50,177 nucleotides of DNA from a virus. The notes beneath the pieces are model-generated. The model was given only the letters and a program-made list of their open reading frames with translations, made no database searches and was not told the origin of the DNA. The stretch covers positions 1 to 50,177 of IMG/VR virus record IMGVR_UViG_3300023082_000250; one strand, given 5' to 3'. Numbering within the stretch: the first letter of the stretch is position 1; the number at the start of each line of letters is the position of its first letter. Positions 30,825-39,700 of this stretch are shown here, piece after piece. The translations under genes were made by a program, and so were the position numbers.

Positions 30825-31151
30825 ATGGATATCACTGTAAGAGAAGCCCTGAAAAGCACAGTCAATTTTCCTATACCGGTTGAACGGGTAGAAATGGCGC
30901 TTATCAATTCTGAGTTAGATGGCGAGGCTATCTATGCTAAAACAGATGAGAAAGCAGTTGACCTTGCTATGGCAGGGCTCCTCAAAACATTGATCACCAG
31001 CGGCACTGTTCGAGAAGGAGGGTTCACCAGGGAGATGCCAGCAGCTGCTGTTTTGCGTTCCTTACGGATTGATATCCTGAACAAATGGGGCATTGATGAA
31101 TCATTGCCTGTTGCGAAGCCTGAAATATACGATGGTACTGGATTATGGTGA
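30825..31151 (+). CDS. Head-tail connector protein, 108 aa
   Basis: First of four small genes between capsid and tail tube. Helical (MAGLLKTLITSGTVREGG), as expected for the adaptor that binds under the portal (gp6/gp15-like). It overlaps the next gene by 7 nt. Assignment rests on gene order, as no strong motif is seen. Confidence 0.65.
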   Translation: MDITVREALKSTVNFPIPVERVEMALINSELDGEAIYAKTDEKAVDLAMAGLLKTLITSGTVREGGFTREMPAAAVLRSLRIDILNKWGIDESLPVAKPEIYDGTGLW

Positions 31152-31477
31152 CACAATATCCAGATATCTTAAAGTTTGACATCATCAACGGTGGCGGCAC
31201 TTCTGTAGATGAAAATGGTGATACAGTGATCATCCCAGGATCCAAAGTTACGATCGGCATCAAATGCCGGTTTGAGGTAAATGCTGAAGGGAAAACCTTT
31301 CCATCGAATGATGGTGAGCAGACGCTGTACAACTGGGACGTATTCGCTCCGCTTGATCAGCAGGATGTTCCTGAAGGAATCTCCTTCACAGGGTTTGATA
31401 AGGATTTGAAATTGATTGCTACAGGCGTTGTGAAACGCTTTAAGCGTAACCAGATGAATCTTAGCATTCAAGTATAA
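31145..31477 (+). CDS. Head closure/stopper-like protein, 110 aa
   Basis: Beta-rich small protein (DTVIIPGSKVTIGIKCRFEV), placed second in the connector set, where the stopper that plugs the channel is expected. It overlaps its left neighbour by 7 nt and shares 1 nt with the next (TAATG). Function inferred from position and fold type. Confidence 0.6.
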   Translation: MVTQYPDILKFDIINGGGTSVDENGDTVIIPGSKVTIGIKCRFEVNAEGKTFPSNDGEQTLYNWDVFAPLDQQDVPEGISFTGFDKDLKLIATGVVKRFKRNQMNLSIQV

Positions 31478-31929
31478 TGGGAATCAAGGCAAGGTTTACA
31501 CCGGCTGACGTTAGAAAGATGATCAAGGAAAAAACGGATAGGATTGAATCTGCAATCATTGCCAGACTTCAGTATATAGGTGAAACATTTGTCAACAACG
31601 CCAGAACGAATGGTGCATACCTGGATCATACCGGTAACCTGAGAAGCTCGATAGGATATGTGATTTTGAAGGATGGAAAAGTCCTTTTTGAAAACTACCA
31701 GGCGGCATCTAAAGGAACTGACAAGGAAAAGGGTGTAGCTACCGGTAAGAAGCTGGCAAAGCAAGTGAGATCAGGATTGAGCAAAGGGTATGTTTTGATT
31801 GTCGTGGCCGGTATGGATTACGCAGCTGCAGTAGAGAGCATGGGAAAGGATGTGTTAACGGCCAGTTCGATTATCGCAAAAAAGGATTTACAAAGGGCAG
31901 TCAAAAGCTTTAAGAACTCACTTAGATAA
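31477..31929 (+). CDS. Neck/tail-completion protein (HK97 gp10-like)
   Basis: 150 aa. RIESAIIARLQYIGETFVNN and the later YLDHTGNLRSSIGYVI and VVAGMDYAAAVE are features of the HK97 gp10-like family (helix, then the TGxLRxSI strand and a Y-A-x-x-VE element). It joins the neck to the tail. Basic C-terminal helix. Confidence 0.82.
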   Translation: MGIKARFTPADVRKMIKEKTDRIESAIIARLQYIGETFVNNARTNGAYLDHTGNLRSSIGYVILKDGKVLFENYQAASKGTDKEKGVATGKKLAKQVRSGLSKGYVLIVVAGMDYAAAVESMGKDVLTASSIIAKKDLQRAVKSFKNSLR

Positions 31930-31931
31930 CT

Positions 31932-32372
31932 ATGGGATTTACATCAATTGAGGTTGTTAATATGCTTAAAGATCACATTGTGCATAGCGCGCTGATGACT
32001 GATCCAAATAAACCCAATGGTAAGCTGTGCAAGTACAAAAGGCCTAAGAATTCAGTACTGGAAGATGTCGTGATTAACGGATTGCCTCTGATACAAGATG
32101 ATATCGATGAGGCGGTATTGAATGTCAATATCTATGTGCCTAATCTGAACTTTCCAAATGATCCGGATGACAAAACGCAGCCAGATAACGCGAGGCTTCT
32201 GGTGCTGTCAAAACTTGGAAACAAGGCATTTACAGAGGGTGCTGATAGTGAGGGTTGCATCTGGGATGAGAACGGAGATTACTGCTTTAAATACCAACAG
32301 GACAGTGTGATTGAGGACGATAACAATCAACACTACATAAATTTTAGAATCGAGTTCTACTCATCAATTTAA
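31932..32372 (+). CDS. Tail terminator-like protein, 146 aa
   Basis: Directly before the tail tube gene. Beta-type pattern with VNINIYVPNLNFP-like strand and final RIEFYSSI strand, as in gpU/tail-terminator proteins that cap the tube and set its end. Based on position and strand pattern. Confidence 0.65.
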   Translation: MGFTSIEVVNMLKDHIVHSALMTDPNKPNGKLCKYKRPKNSVLEDVVINGLPLIQDDIDEAVLNVNIYVPNLNFPNDPDDKTQPDNARLLVLSKLGNKAFTEGADSEGCIWDENGDYCFKYQQDSVIEDDNNQHYINFRIEFYSSI

Positions 32373-32378
32373 ATAATT

Positions 32379-32882
32379 ATGGCAAAGAAATTTTATGCCT
32401 TAAAGGCAATTACAATGGGGCCACCTGCATCTGATGGAGGAATGGGACAAACCCTGACAGAGGTTCTTGGTGCCACCGTAAAAGGAACGGCAACATTAAC
32501 ATCCACCACTCCAGAAACAGCTGAGATCGAGATCGAAGAATCAGACGAGCTGTATGATGAGATTGAAACAAAAGCTGCAGTATGGACTTTAGCGGCCAGT
32601 ACATATAACGTATCTGCTTTATCCATGAAACAGTTTTTCGGCGGATCAATCACTACAGGTGTATGGTCACCTCCTGTAGATGGCGCAACTGTTCAGGTGT
32701 ATCAATCGGTTTTAGTTGAAACAAGGACCGGTATTAAAGTGAGCATCGTGAAAATGAAACTTACTGGTACCGCAAACCTGGCTTTTGATAAAACCAAGTT
32801 AGGTCAGATTGATTGGACAGGTAAGATCTTGAAAGCAGATAAAGCTGCCACACCATCTTTTACTATCGATTTCGGTGTATAA
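32379..32882 (+). CDS. Major tail (tube) protein
   Basis: 167 aa. Alternating strands and Thr/Ala-rich (TLTSTTPETAEIEIEESDEL, FDKTKLGQIDWTGKILKADK), common for tail tube subunits, and positioned before the chaperone and tape measure. It forms the stacked hexameric rings of the tail. A hairpin terminator follows directly. Confidence 0.78.
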   Translation: MAKKFYALKAITMGPPASDGGMGQTLTEVLGATVKGTATLTSTTPETAEIEIEESDELYDEIETKAAVWTLAASTYNVSALSMKQFFGGSITTGVWSPPVDGATVQVYQSVLVETRTGIKVSIVKMKLTGTANLAFDKTKLGQIDWTGKILKADKAATPSFTIDFGV

Positions 32883-32887
32883 CCTCA

Positions 32888-32911
32888 TAAGCCCCTCTAA
32901 CCGGGGGCTTA
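32888..32911 (+). terminator. Hairpin after the tail tube gene
   Basis: TAAGCCCC (32888-32895) pairs with GGGGCTTA (32904-32911), 8 bp. The loop is 8 nt. No U-run follows, so leaky termination or mRNA stabilisation is more likely. It would keep tube protein in excess over downstream tail proteins. Confidence 0.6.
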
Positions 32912-32921
32912 ATATTCTCAT

Positions 32922-33434
32922 ATGACAGAGTTTGAAAAGTTACAAGCACTTTCCCTGGTAGGTGAGGTAATCACTGAGAAAAGTAAAAGTGTGACGATCA
33001 AAGTGAAGCCTGATAACCTAATTGAAAAGCTATTGATGAAAATTGGATTGATGAAAACCGAGCGGGTGTTTGAGATCAGCCCAATTTTAGTTGGCAACAG
33101 GTACAGAGTTTCTTCGGTCGCTAACAAGATACCAGAAGACCTTTTTGATAAAGGCAGGATCAGTGAGACTAAAGCGTGGAAAGCTGTTCAGGAATACACA
33201 GACTATTTTATTTACATAGTGGCTGTATGTATCCAGAACAACAAGAAGGAGCCATCAAAGGCACTTTTGAAATACCTGCGATGGGTGGAGGACCGGGAGT
33301 TCTTCGATCTTCTGGATAAATCTCTCACCCTTGCCGGTGTAGAGCTTTTTATGAAATCTATCATCTTGATCAAAGGCCAAAGTGTCTTGAATGTGCCGGA
33401 GAAGGTTGCGACAAGTGCAACGGATCCGGATTAA
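32922..33434 (+). CDS. Tail assembly chaperone (gpG-like)
   Basis: 170 aa, placed between tail tube and tape measure. Helical second half (KAWKAVQEYTDYFIYIVAVC, LLDKSLTLAGVELFMKS), as usual for the gpG type chaperone that coats the tape measure. A second open frame in -1 phase overlaps its end and runs to just before the tape measure, as in gpG/gpGT pairs. Confidence 0.75.
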   Translation: MTEFEKLQALSLVGEVITEKSKSVTIKVKPDNLIEKLLMKIGLMKTERVFEISPILVGNRYRVSSVANKIPEDLFDKGRISETKAWKAVQEYTDYFIYIVAVCIQNNKKEPSKALLKYLRWVEDREFFDLLDKSLTLAGVELFMKSIILIKGQSVLNVPEKVATSATDPD

Positions 33435-33685
33435 CACCTGATGAGTCCACTGATGCCGAGGGAGATCATAGCCCTTGGAGATTACTAAACGATTACCGGA
33501 AGTATTGGCCGGGAACGAACAGAAAAGAGTTGCTGTGGGAAACCAGCTGGTTCAATTTTACAATGGATCTGGCAACAATCCCAAAACCTAAAACTACCAA
33601 ACCAGGTGAACCCAATGAACAGGATGGTATCATGATATCACCCGAAGATGAGGAAGCAGAATTAAGAAAAGATTTAGGACTATAA
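33320..33685 (+). CDS. -1 frame extension of tail chaperone (gpGT-like) with Cys motif
   Basis: This frame is open from 33320 (after TAA at 33317) to TAA at 33683, is -1 relative to the chaperone, and has no good start codon in its first part. It should be reached by a -1 frameshift in 33320-33434. It encodes CLECAGEGCDKCNGSG, two adjacent CxxCxGxG units as in DnaJ zinc fingers, then a Pro/Glu-rich tail. The slip site could not be pinned. No classical XXXYYYZ heptamer was found in the proper phase. Confidence 0.6.
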   Translation: MSHPCRCRAFYEIYHLDQRPKCLECAGEGCDKCNGSGLTPDESTDAEGDHSPWRLLNDYRKYWPGTNRKELLWETSWFNFTMDLATIPKPKTTKPGEPNEQDGIMISPEDEEAELRKDLGL

Positions 33686-33686
33686 G

Positions 33687-36600
33687 ATGGCATTATCAAC
33701 AACAGGCGGTGGATTATACTTCGATTCGACTATAGACGATAGCCAGTTCGGTGCGGCTATCAACCGCATGAACAATGAAATCAATGGCCTGTCAAATAAT
33801 GTCAAAAAACAGGGTTCTGATTTAGAAAACTTTGCCAATCGTGCAGCCAAAGCTGCTACTGCTTTTTTCTCCTTACAAGCTGCTGAAGGATTCATCGAAA
33901 AAATGATCCAGGTTCGCGGAGAGTTTCAACAACTCGAAGTAGCCCTTACTACCATGTTAGGCAGCAAAGAAGCTTCCAACAAGCTGATGGGCCAAATGGT
34001 TCAGCTGGCTGCTACCACTCCATTTACACTTACTGAAGTTGCAAAATCTGGTAAGCAATTGCTTGCCTATGGATTCGCAGCTGATACAATAACTGATACG
34101 CTCACCAAACTGGGAAGCGTTGCCGCTGGTGTATCTGCACCGATTGGTGATATTGCTTATCTATTTGGTACCCTCAAAACTCAGGGCAGGGCATTTACCA
34201 AAGATATCCGCGAGTTCTCTGGCCGTGGTATTCCTATTATAGCCGAACTGGCCAAAGTACTTAAAACCTCTGAAGCTAATGTAAGCACTTTGGTTGAGGC
34301 TGGAAAAGTCGGATTCCCGGAAGTAGAGAAAGCATTCAATAACCTGACCAGTTCAGGTGGCATGTTCTATAACCTGATGAAAGAGCAGTCAAAAACATTG
34401 ACTGGCCAATTGAGCAACCTTTCAGATGCCTGGGACAATATGTTGAACAGCTTAGGTAAGTCTCAGGAAGGAATATTCTCCAGCGGAATAGCAGCAGTTA
34501 CCGAACTGGTTCAGAATTACGATAAGGTTCTTTCCATCATCACTGTACTAACCGCTGGATATGGCGTATATAGAGCCGCACTCCTGGCTACTGCTGCCGT
34601 TGATAAAATTGGCTTAACCAATGCCGGCAACATGGTCGTTGCGTTGAATGCTGAAAGCGTGGCAAGGATTGCCAAGGCTGGTGCTGAAGCTGAAGAAATG
34701 CGCGTTGAGGTGAGTAATCTGGCTGTGAAGAAAGCCGCAGCTATCCATTCCTATCAGAATGCTCAGGCAACTTTGGCCGAATCAGAGGCAAAACTTGCGA
34801 ATCTATCCACCGGTGCACTGACTGCTGCACAGGAAAGAGAAAGCCTCGCCCGTAAGGCGGCTATCGCTGCATCATCCGCTTTCTACACCGCTAAATTAGA
34901 ACTTGAAACTGCTGCTAAAGGCGGGGCGACTGCCGCCGAGCTATCTTCAATGAGAGCGGAAGTGGTTAGTTTGAATGTTAAACGGGAAACAGCTTTACAA
35001 ACCGCAATCAATGCAGAAGCAAACCTAAAGAACGTAGAATCTAAAACATTGGCTTCTGCTCAGGAGAAAGTTATAGCTGCTCAGGAACAGGCTGCTATCG
35101 CAAGAAAGGCAGCCATCGCTGCCGGCGCCGAATTCAACACTGCAAAAACCGAATTGGAAACAACTGCTAAGATTGCCAATAGTGCTGCTACAGTCGAACT
35201 TACTGCTGTAGAGAGCCTGCAAGCAGCAAATAAGCGAATACTGATTGCATTACAGCAAGCATACAATGCTGTATTAGCTGCTACACCAGCTGCAGCATTT
35301 GCTGTGGTTCTAACTGCACTCGGAGTTGCGATCTATGCTTTAACCCAAACGACCTCTGCTGCAGTGGTGGCTACCAGGGCATTGAATGATATTCAGGCAG
35401 AGATTGCAGGTAAAATCGCTGAACAAAGGCTGGCTGTAACGGATTACGTTAAAATAATTAAAGATGCCAATTCCACTGAGAACGAAAGAACAACTGCCTT
35501 AAAGAAATTAACTGATCTCAGCCCAAAGATATTGGGGGCTCTCAACGCTCAGAATATATCCACAAGGCAAGGATCCGACGCAATAAAAGAATACTTGAAA
35601 TGGTTAGATGCCAAACTTCAGGGAGAGGCCGCGTATGTAATCAAGTCTGATGCAGTACGTCGAATCGCTGAACGAAATATCAAAGCGTCCGCGGAGGGCG
35701 AGGAAAAAACCAAAGGACTGGATTGGACAAAGAGGTTGGGGTACAGTCTCAGGAACTTCATTACTGGCAATAGTAAATTATCCAGTGCAGATGAATCCCA
35801 GCAGATTGTTGATGAATTGAACAAGCATGATCAGGCTATTATCAATGCTGTAGACAAGAAATATGGCGCTGCATTAAAACAGCGTGCGTTGGATGGAGTA
35901 ACCCGCACTGATGCGACTATACCAGATGTAAAAAATAAGGCTTACTATGATGCGATAATTAAAAAGAATACCGAAGATCTGGAAGCGCTGGACAGCGGAG
36001 CGAAAGACTTTGAGGCAAGATCTAAACCTTTGATCGCGAAAATAAATGCTGCTCGTAAGGCATTACTGGCATTTGATTCAACCGGCAAGCAGGCAAAAAC
36101 AGATGCTAAAGCTGATAATCTTGAAAACTCAGCCTTAAAACGCCAGGCAGAAATGCTGCAGAAGATCTATGAATTGAATGAAAAGTACAATAATAAATCC
36201 TTAACTGATGACGAGCAGAAGCTTGCCGATATCAGGGCAGAATTTAAATCCCTGCAGACGGATATTGATCAGTACAATAAGGATCCTAAGAATAAAAAGG
36301 TTAATCCAAATCTGAAACCGGCACTTGAAAAAGCTCTGGATAATCAGGAATATGAAAATGAGACTAAACGTCTGGCTGCACAGCTCGATAAACAGAAAAC
36401 TTTATATGCTGATTTCGAGGCATACAAAGTGCTGTTTGGTGAAGATAAGGCCAAACAACGTTTTGGGGAGGAATTAACCAGTACCGATCAGTTTATCGCT
36501 GATCTGGAAGCAAGACGTGCTAAGTTACTTGAAACAGATCCTCTCAATATGAGCGGTATTCAGAAGGACAGACTGAAGTTGTATGATGACTCGATCAATG

Positions 36601-38342
36601 GCCTTGTGGAGGCGCAAAAGAAAGGATACGATCAATTGTTGCAGGATAATCTTTCTTACCTGGAACAACGGAAGGTGACCACTGACAACTACAATGCGGA
36701 GATTGCCAGACTGGAAGGCAATCCTGTTGCACAAGCTGAGGCCACCGCCAGGTATAAAGATCAGATTCAAACTCTGGATGATACCAACGTGCAGAAGCTT
36801 GGATCCTACAAAAGGCTTTTTGATGGTGTAGATCGACTTTCAGATGACAACGCTAAAAAGGTGGTTAACGATGCTCAGGTAATGCTTGATCAATTGGTAA
36901 AAAACGGGACAATATCAGCTGAACTTGCAAAGCAGATCAAAGATAAACTGAAGGATACCAATGATTCAATTGAACAGCGGCTCCCGGCAAACCTGAACGC
37001 TTTAGCGAATGAACTCCGCAACCTATCCTCCGCGGTAAGCGGTATAGATGCAGGTTTCTCTGCATTGTTGTCTACAGTATCTGATGTGGTTAAGGGGGTA
37101 GCTGATATCAAAACGGGACTGAAAGATTACAAGGAAGCCGGCAAGAAGGATGATACTTTGGGACAGATCACAGCTGGGTTGGGCGTACTATCTGCCGGTG
37201 TCGGGATTGCAAAATCTGTGATCGGCGGTGTTGTAGGTTTCTTCAAATCTGCAAAAGAAAGCGCAAAAAAGGCCGCTGCAGAATTACAAACGTTCCAGGA
37301 TAATACAGTAAAGGGTGAGATCGCATACAATCAGTTGCTCAGGGAACGCGAACGCACGTTAAAAACAATAAGTGAATTATCACTATCTGAGTTGCGTACG
37401 CAGGAGGCTTTGCTTAAAACCCAGACTTCCGCTGCCCAGGCAGATTATAACCGATTACTGGGGCTGATCAATGCAAGCGGTCAGCAGATCACTGGTACCC
37501 ACATCGAAAAGAAAGGTGGTTTCTTAGGTATTGGAAAGAAATCAACAACTGTTCAGGATACGGCAGGCGTAGCTGGTTTGACATACGATCAGCTTGAGGC
37601 CCTGTTCACTCAGGGTAAACTGACTGACTCCACGAAAGCATGGTTCAGTGAATTACAGAAAGCAAAATCTGAATTGGACGCTATCGGTGTAAGCGGTGAT
37701 GATGTGCTGGATGCCATCAATCAGGCTGCCACCGGTACCACAGCCTCAAGTATCGCTGATGCCATTATATCTGGCTTCAAGGAGGGAAAACGATCAGCAG
37801 CAGACTTTGCTGACAGCTTTAAAGACTTGATGTCTGATGCTGCTTTGAGTGTGTTTAAATCCAACTTCCTGAACAAGGCTATTGATGGATTTTACAAACA
37901 GTTTGCAGCCGCCTCTGAAAACGGGCTATCCGAAGATGATATCAAGACATTGAGGGATGCGTATTCGAAAATCATTACCGATGGCGCGGCTCAGTTGGCT
38001 GACTTTGATAAAATCATAGGTACCGACAAGAATGAATCCGCAACTAAAACAGGCGTATCTGGTGCAATTGTAGGTGAGGCCATAACAGAAGGTACAGCAA
38101 ACAGGGGGTTGGGTATATGGATATCACAGTATGATGAGATCAAAAGGCAGGGAATCATTACTCAGAACTATTTTTCAATGTCGGCCAATAGCTTTAAAAA
38201 TATTGAAGCCTACACACTTAGGACTGCGAATAATACTGACGGACTAATTAGTAAGCTCAACCAGATCATAGAGAACCTGGGCGGTGATCCCGGTGATGAT
38301 TTAGGTCAGGACTTAAGGAACGGGGGGGTGAGAGCAGCATAA
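33687..38342 (+). CDS. Tape measure protein
   Basis: 1551 aa. The N-terminal part has FQQLEVALTTMLGSKEASNK and LAATTPFTLTEVAKSGKQLL, then FTKDIREFSGRGIPII, the phage tape-measure N-terminal domain. Ala-rich coiled-coil blocks follow at about 310-500, then hydrophobic stretches (about 505-560 and 1165-1190) and a helical C-terminus. It sets tail length. At roughly 1.5 A per residue it would give a tail of about 230 nm, an estimate. The stop shares one base with the next gene (TAATG). Confidence 0.92.
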   Translation: MALSTTGGGLYFDSTIDDSQFGAAINRMNNEINGLSNNVKKQGSDLENFANRAAKAATAFFSLQAAEGFIEKMIQVRGEFQQLEVALTTMLGSKEASNKLMGQMVQLAATTPFTLTEVAKSGKQLLAYGFAADTITDTLTKLGSVAAGVSAPIGDIAYLFGTLKTQGRAFTKDIREFSGRGIPIIAELAKVLKTSEANVSTLVEAGKVGFPEVEKAFNNLTSSGGMFYNLMKEQSKTLTGQLSNLSDAWDNMLNSLGKSQEGIFSSGIAAVTELVQNYDKVLSIITVLTAGYGVYRAALLATAAVDKIGLTNAGNMVVALNAESVARIAKAGAEAEEMRVEVSNLAVKKAAAIHSYQNAQATLAESEAKLANLSTGALTAAQERESLARKAAIAASSAFYTAKLELETAAKGGATAAELSSMRAEVVSLNVKRETALQTAINAEANLKNVESKTLASAQEKVIAAQEQAAIARKAAIAAGAEFNTAKTELETTAKIANSAATVELTAVESLQAANKRILIALQQAYNAVLAATPAAAFAVVLTALGVAIYALTQTTSAAVVATRALNDIQAEIAGKIAEQRLAVTDYVKIIKDANSTENERTTALKKLTDLSPKILGALNAQNISTRQGSDAIKEYLKWLDAKLQGEAAYVIKSDAVRRIAERNIKASAEGEEKTKGLDWTKRLGYSLRNFITGNSKLSSADESQQIVDELNKHDQAIINAVDKKYGAALKQRALDGVTRTDATIPDVKNKAYYDAIIKKNTEDLEALDSGAKDFEARSKPLIAKINAARKALLAFDSTGKQAKTDAKADNLENSALKRQAEMLQKIYELNEKYNNKSLTDDEQKLADIRAEFKSLQTDIDQYNKDPKNKKVNPNLKPALEKALDNQEYENETKRLAAQLDKQKTLYADFEAYKVLFGEDKAKQRFGEELTSTDQFIADLEARRAKLLETDPLNMSGIQKDRLKLYDDSINGLVEAQKKGYDQLLQDNLSYLEQRKVTTDNYNAEIARLEGNPVAQAEATARYKDQIQTLDDTNVQKLGSYKRLFDGVDRLSDDNAKKVVNDAQVMLDQLVKNGTISAELAKQIKDKLKDTNDSIEQRLPANLNALANELRNLSSAVSGIDAGFSALLSTVSDVVKGVADIKTGLKDYKEAGKKDDTLGQITAGLGVLSAGVGIAKSVIGGVVGFFKSAKESAKKAAAELQTFQDNTVKGEIAYNQLLRERERTLKTISELSLSELRTQEALLKTQTSAAQADYNRLLGLINASGQQITGTHIEKKGGFLGIGKKSTTVQDTAGVAGLTYDQLEALFTQGKLTDSTKAWFSELQKAKSELDAIGVSGDDVLDAINQAATGTTASSIADAIISGFKEGKRSAADFADSFKDLMSDAALSVFKSNFLNKAIDGFYKQFAAASENGLSEDDIKTLRDAYSKIITDGAAQLADFDKIIGTDKNESATKTGVSGAIVGEAITEGTANRGLGIWISQYDEIKRQGIITQNYFSMSANSFKNIEAYTLRTANNTDGLISKLNQIIENLGGDPGDDLGQDLRNGGVRAA

Positions 38343-39244
38343 TGTACAGCTTAAACAATATATCGCTAGAGGGAATGGGATTCGTTGCCGGCAAGCAACA
38401 GGATAGCAATATCGCCCTGTCCGGATTTTTAAATATGCCGGCACGGATTGGTAAAACCGGGCATGATTGGGCTGAAGAACCAGGTATAGAGGCTTATGTT
38501 TCCGCGGGCGATATATTTTTTGGCGGCCGTGACCTTTCATTGGTTGGATATATCCGGGGAACTGACAGATACGATACAGAGGAAAAGAGAATATCAATCA
38601 ATGATACTGTGGATAGCTTTACGGACCTGGTGCCATTAACCAGTAAATGGGGAACAAGCAATGTTTATGTGAATGGCGCTATTGTGTGCGATTGGTTGAG
38701 TGCTACGACTTTGAGAATAGTAATCCCGATAAGAGAGCCGATTGTACCCATGACAGGAATTGTGCCGGTCGGCGATGGTTCTGAGTTCGGCATTGATGGC
38801 ATTTCCTTTAAGTCTCTCGGAGGGTATCAGTTGGAACTATCTGGCGACCGGAGAAATAGACCGGAACCTAAGGCTCAGGATTATACCGCATATGGACGTG
38901 AGGGTCATTCTATCACTAAAACGATTGCGCCTGAACTGACCCTGAGGCTGTACATCAAGCAACCGAATTACACTGCATTTAAGCAAAAGATAGATAGTAT
39001 TCAAGCGCTATTCGGAGCGCCAGGATATAGGTCACTCACCGCAAATAACGATAAGCTAAGAAGCTTCTTTGTAAAGGACGGCTTCGCTATGAGTATGCTT
39101 TATTCAAAGCCCGACTTTTTCGCCGGGATACTTACATGCAAGTTAACAGAATCTGGTGTAGCAGGCACATTCGTGGACTTGATTGATAGTCTGGGCAATT
39201 TAATTATGGATACCAACGGTAATCAAATAACAGTAAGAATATGA
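38342..39244 (+). CDS. Distal tail protein (Dit-like)
   Basis: 300 aa, between tape measure and receptor-binding genes. Beta-rich. The C-terminal half (ELTLRLYIKQPNYTAFKQKI, GYRSLTAN, LYSKPDFFAGILTCKLTESG) fits the Dit/ORF46-like pattern. It forms the hub ring to which side fibres attach. Its last 20 residues (LIDSLGNLIMDTNGNQITVR) resemble the small protein encoded at 39575. ATGA overlap with the next gene. Confidence 0.75.
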   Translation: MYSLNNISLEGMGFVAGKQQDSNIALSGFLNMPARIGKTGHDWAEEPGIEAYVSAGDIFFGGRDLSLVGYIRGTDRYDTEEKRISINDTVDSFTDLVPLTSKWGTSNVYVNGAIVCDWLSATTLRIVIPIREPIVPMTGIVPVGDGSEFGIDGISFKSLGGYQLELSGDRRNRPEPKAQDYTAYGREGHSITKTIAPELTLRLYIKQPNYTAFKQKIDSIQALFGAPGYRSLTANNDKLRSFFVKDGFAMSMLYSKPDFFAGILTCKLTESGVAGTFVDLIDSLGNLIMDTNGNQITVRI

Positions 39245-39573
39245 AGAATATAAATTATGACATCAGCCTTGGGAATAAGGCTCTTGTGAGAGGTCAGGCG
39301 CTGAATACTACCCTCTTTTTTCAAGCATGGTTTACCGATGTCGTCGACACTAATGTCAATATCGAAGTATGGGTATCAGCTTCTGCATATATGCCATTTT
39401 ATAAAATAGACGCAGCCACTAAGACACTAATCCCGGGTGATGGGACCCTGATTATTTCACTCAACAGCTTATCATTTGCATTTGTGGAGTTCAGGCTTGT
39501 AGCGGCAAATGGACTAGCTGGTAAACTCACATCTATTGAGGTTCTCAGTTCTGCCAATATTAAATATCTGTAA
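39241..39573 (+). CDS. Hypothetical tail-region protein, 110 aa
   Basis: Beta-rich, soluble (ALVRGQALNTTLFFQAWFTD, then LNSLSFAFVEFRLVAANGLA). Lies between Dit and the fibre, so it is probably a small baseplate or fibre-attachment component. Not recognised otherwise. Starts within the Dit stop codon. Confidence 0.65.
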   Translation: MKNINYDISLGNKALVRGQALNTTLFFQAWFTDVVDTNVNIEVWVSASAYMPFYKIDAATKTLIPGDGTLIISLNSLSFAFVEFRLVAANGLAGKLTSIEVLSSANIKYL

Positions 39574-39574
39574 C

Positions 39575-39700
39575 ATGGATGTGGTAATAGACATAGGCAT
39601 CGACATAGCCGCATTACTGGCACCCTTAAGAGGAAGATTGACCGACAGCGAAGGAAATCAACTAATGGACAACAATAACAACATTATACAGACAAGATGA
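39575..39700 (+). CDS. 41-aa tail-region protein with Dit-like end motif
   Basis: An ATG at 39575, one base after the previous stop, opens 41 codons ending by ATGA overlap with the fibre gene. The product (MDVVIDIGIDIAALLAPLRG, then RLTDSEGNQLMDNNNNIIQT) matches the end of Dit in the pattern (L)xDSxGNxxMDxNxN.I..R. It may compete for, or extend, the same assembly contact. Real-gene support: position, coupling and this similarity. Confidence 0.6.
   Translation: MDVVIDIGIDIAALLAPLRGRLTDSEGNQLMDNNNNIIQTR

Noticed and set aside
33434-33686. Non-coding gap between chaperone and tape measure
   Set aside because: The -1 frame is open over this stretch and encodes a structured Cys motif, so it is treated as frameshift extension.
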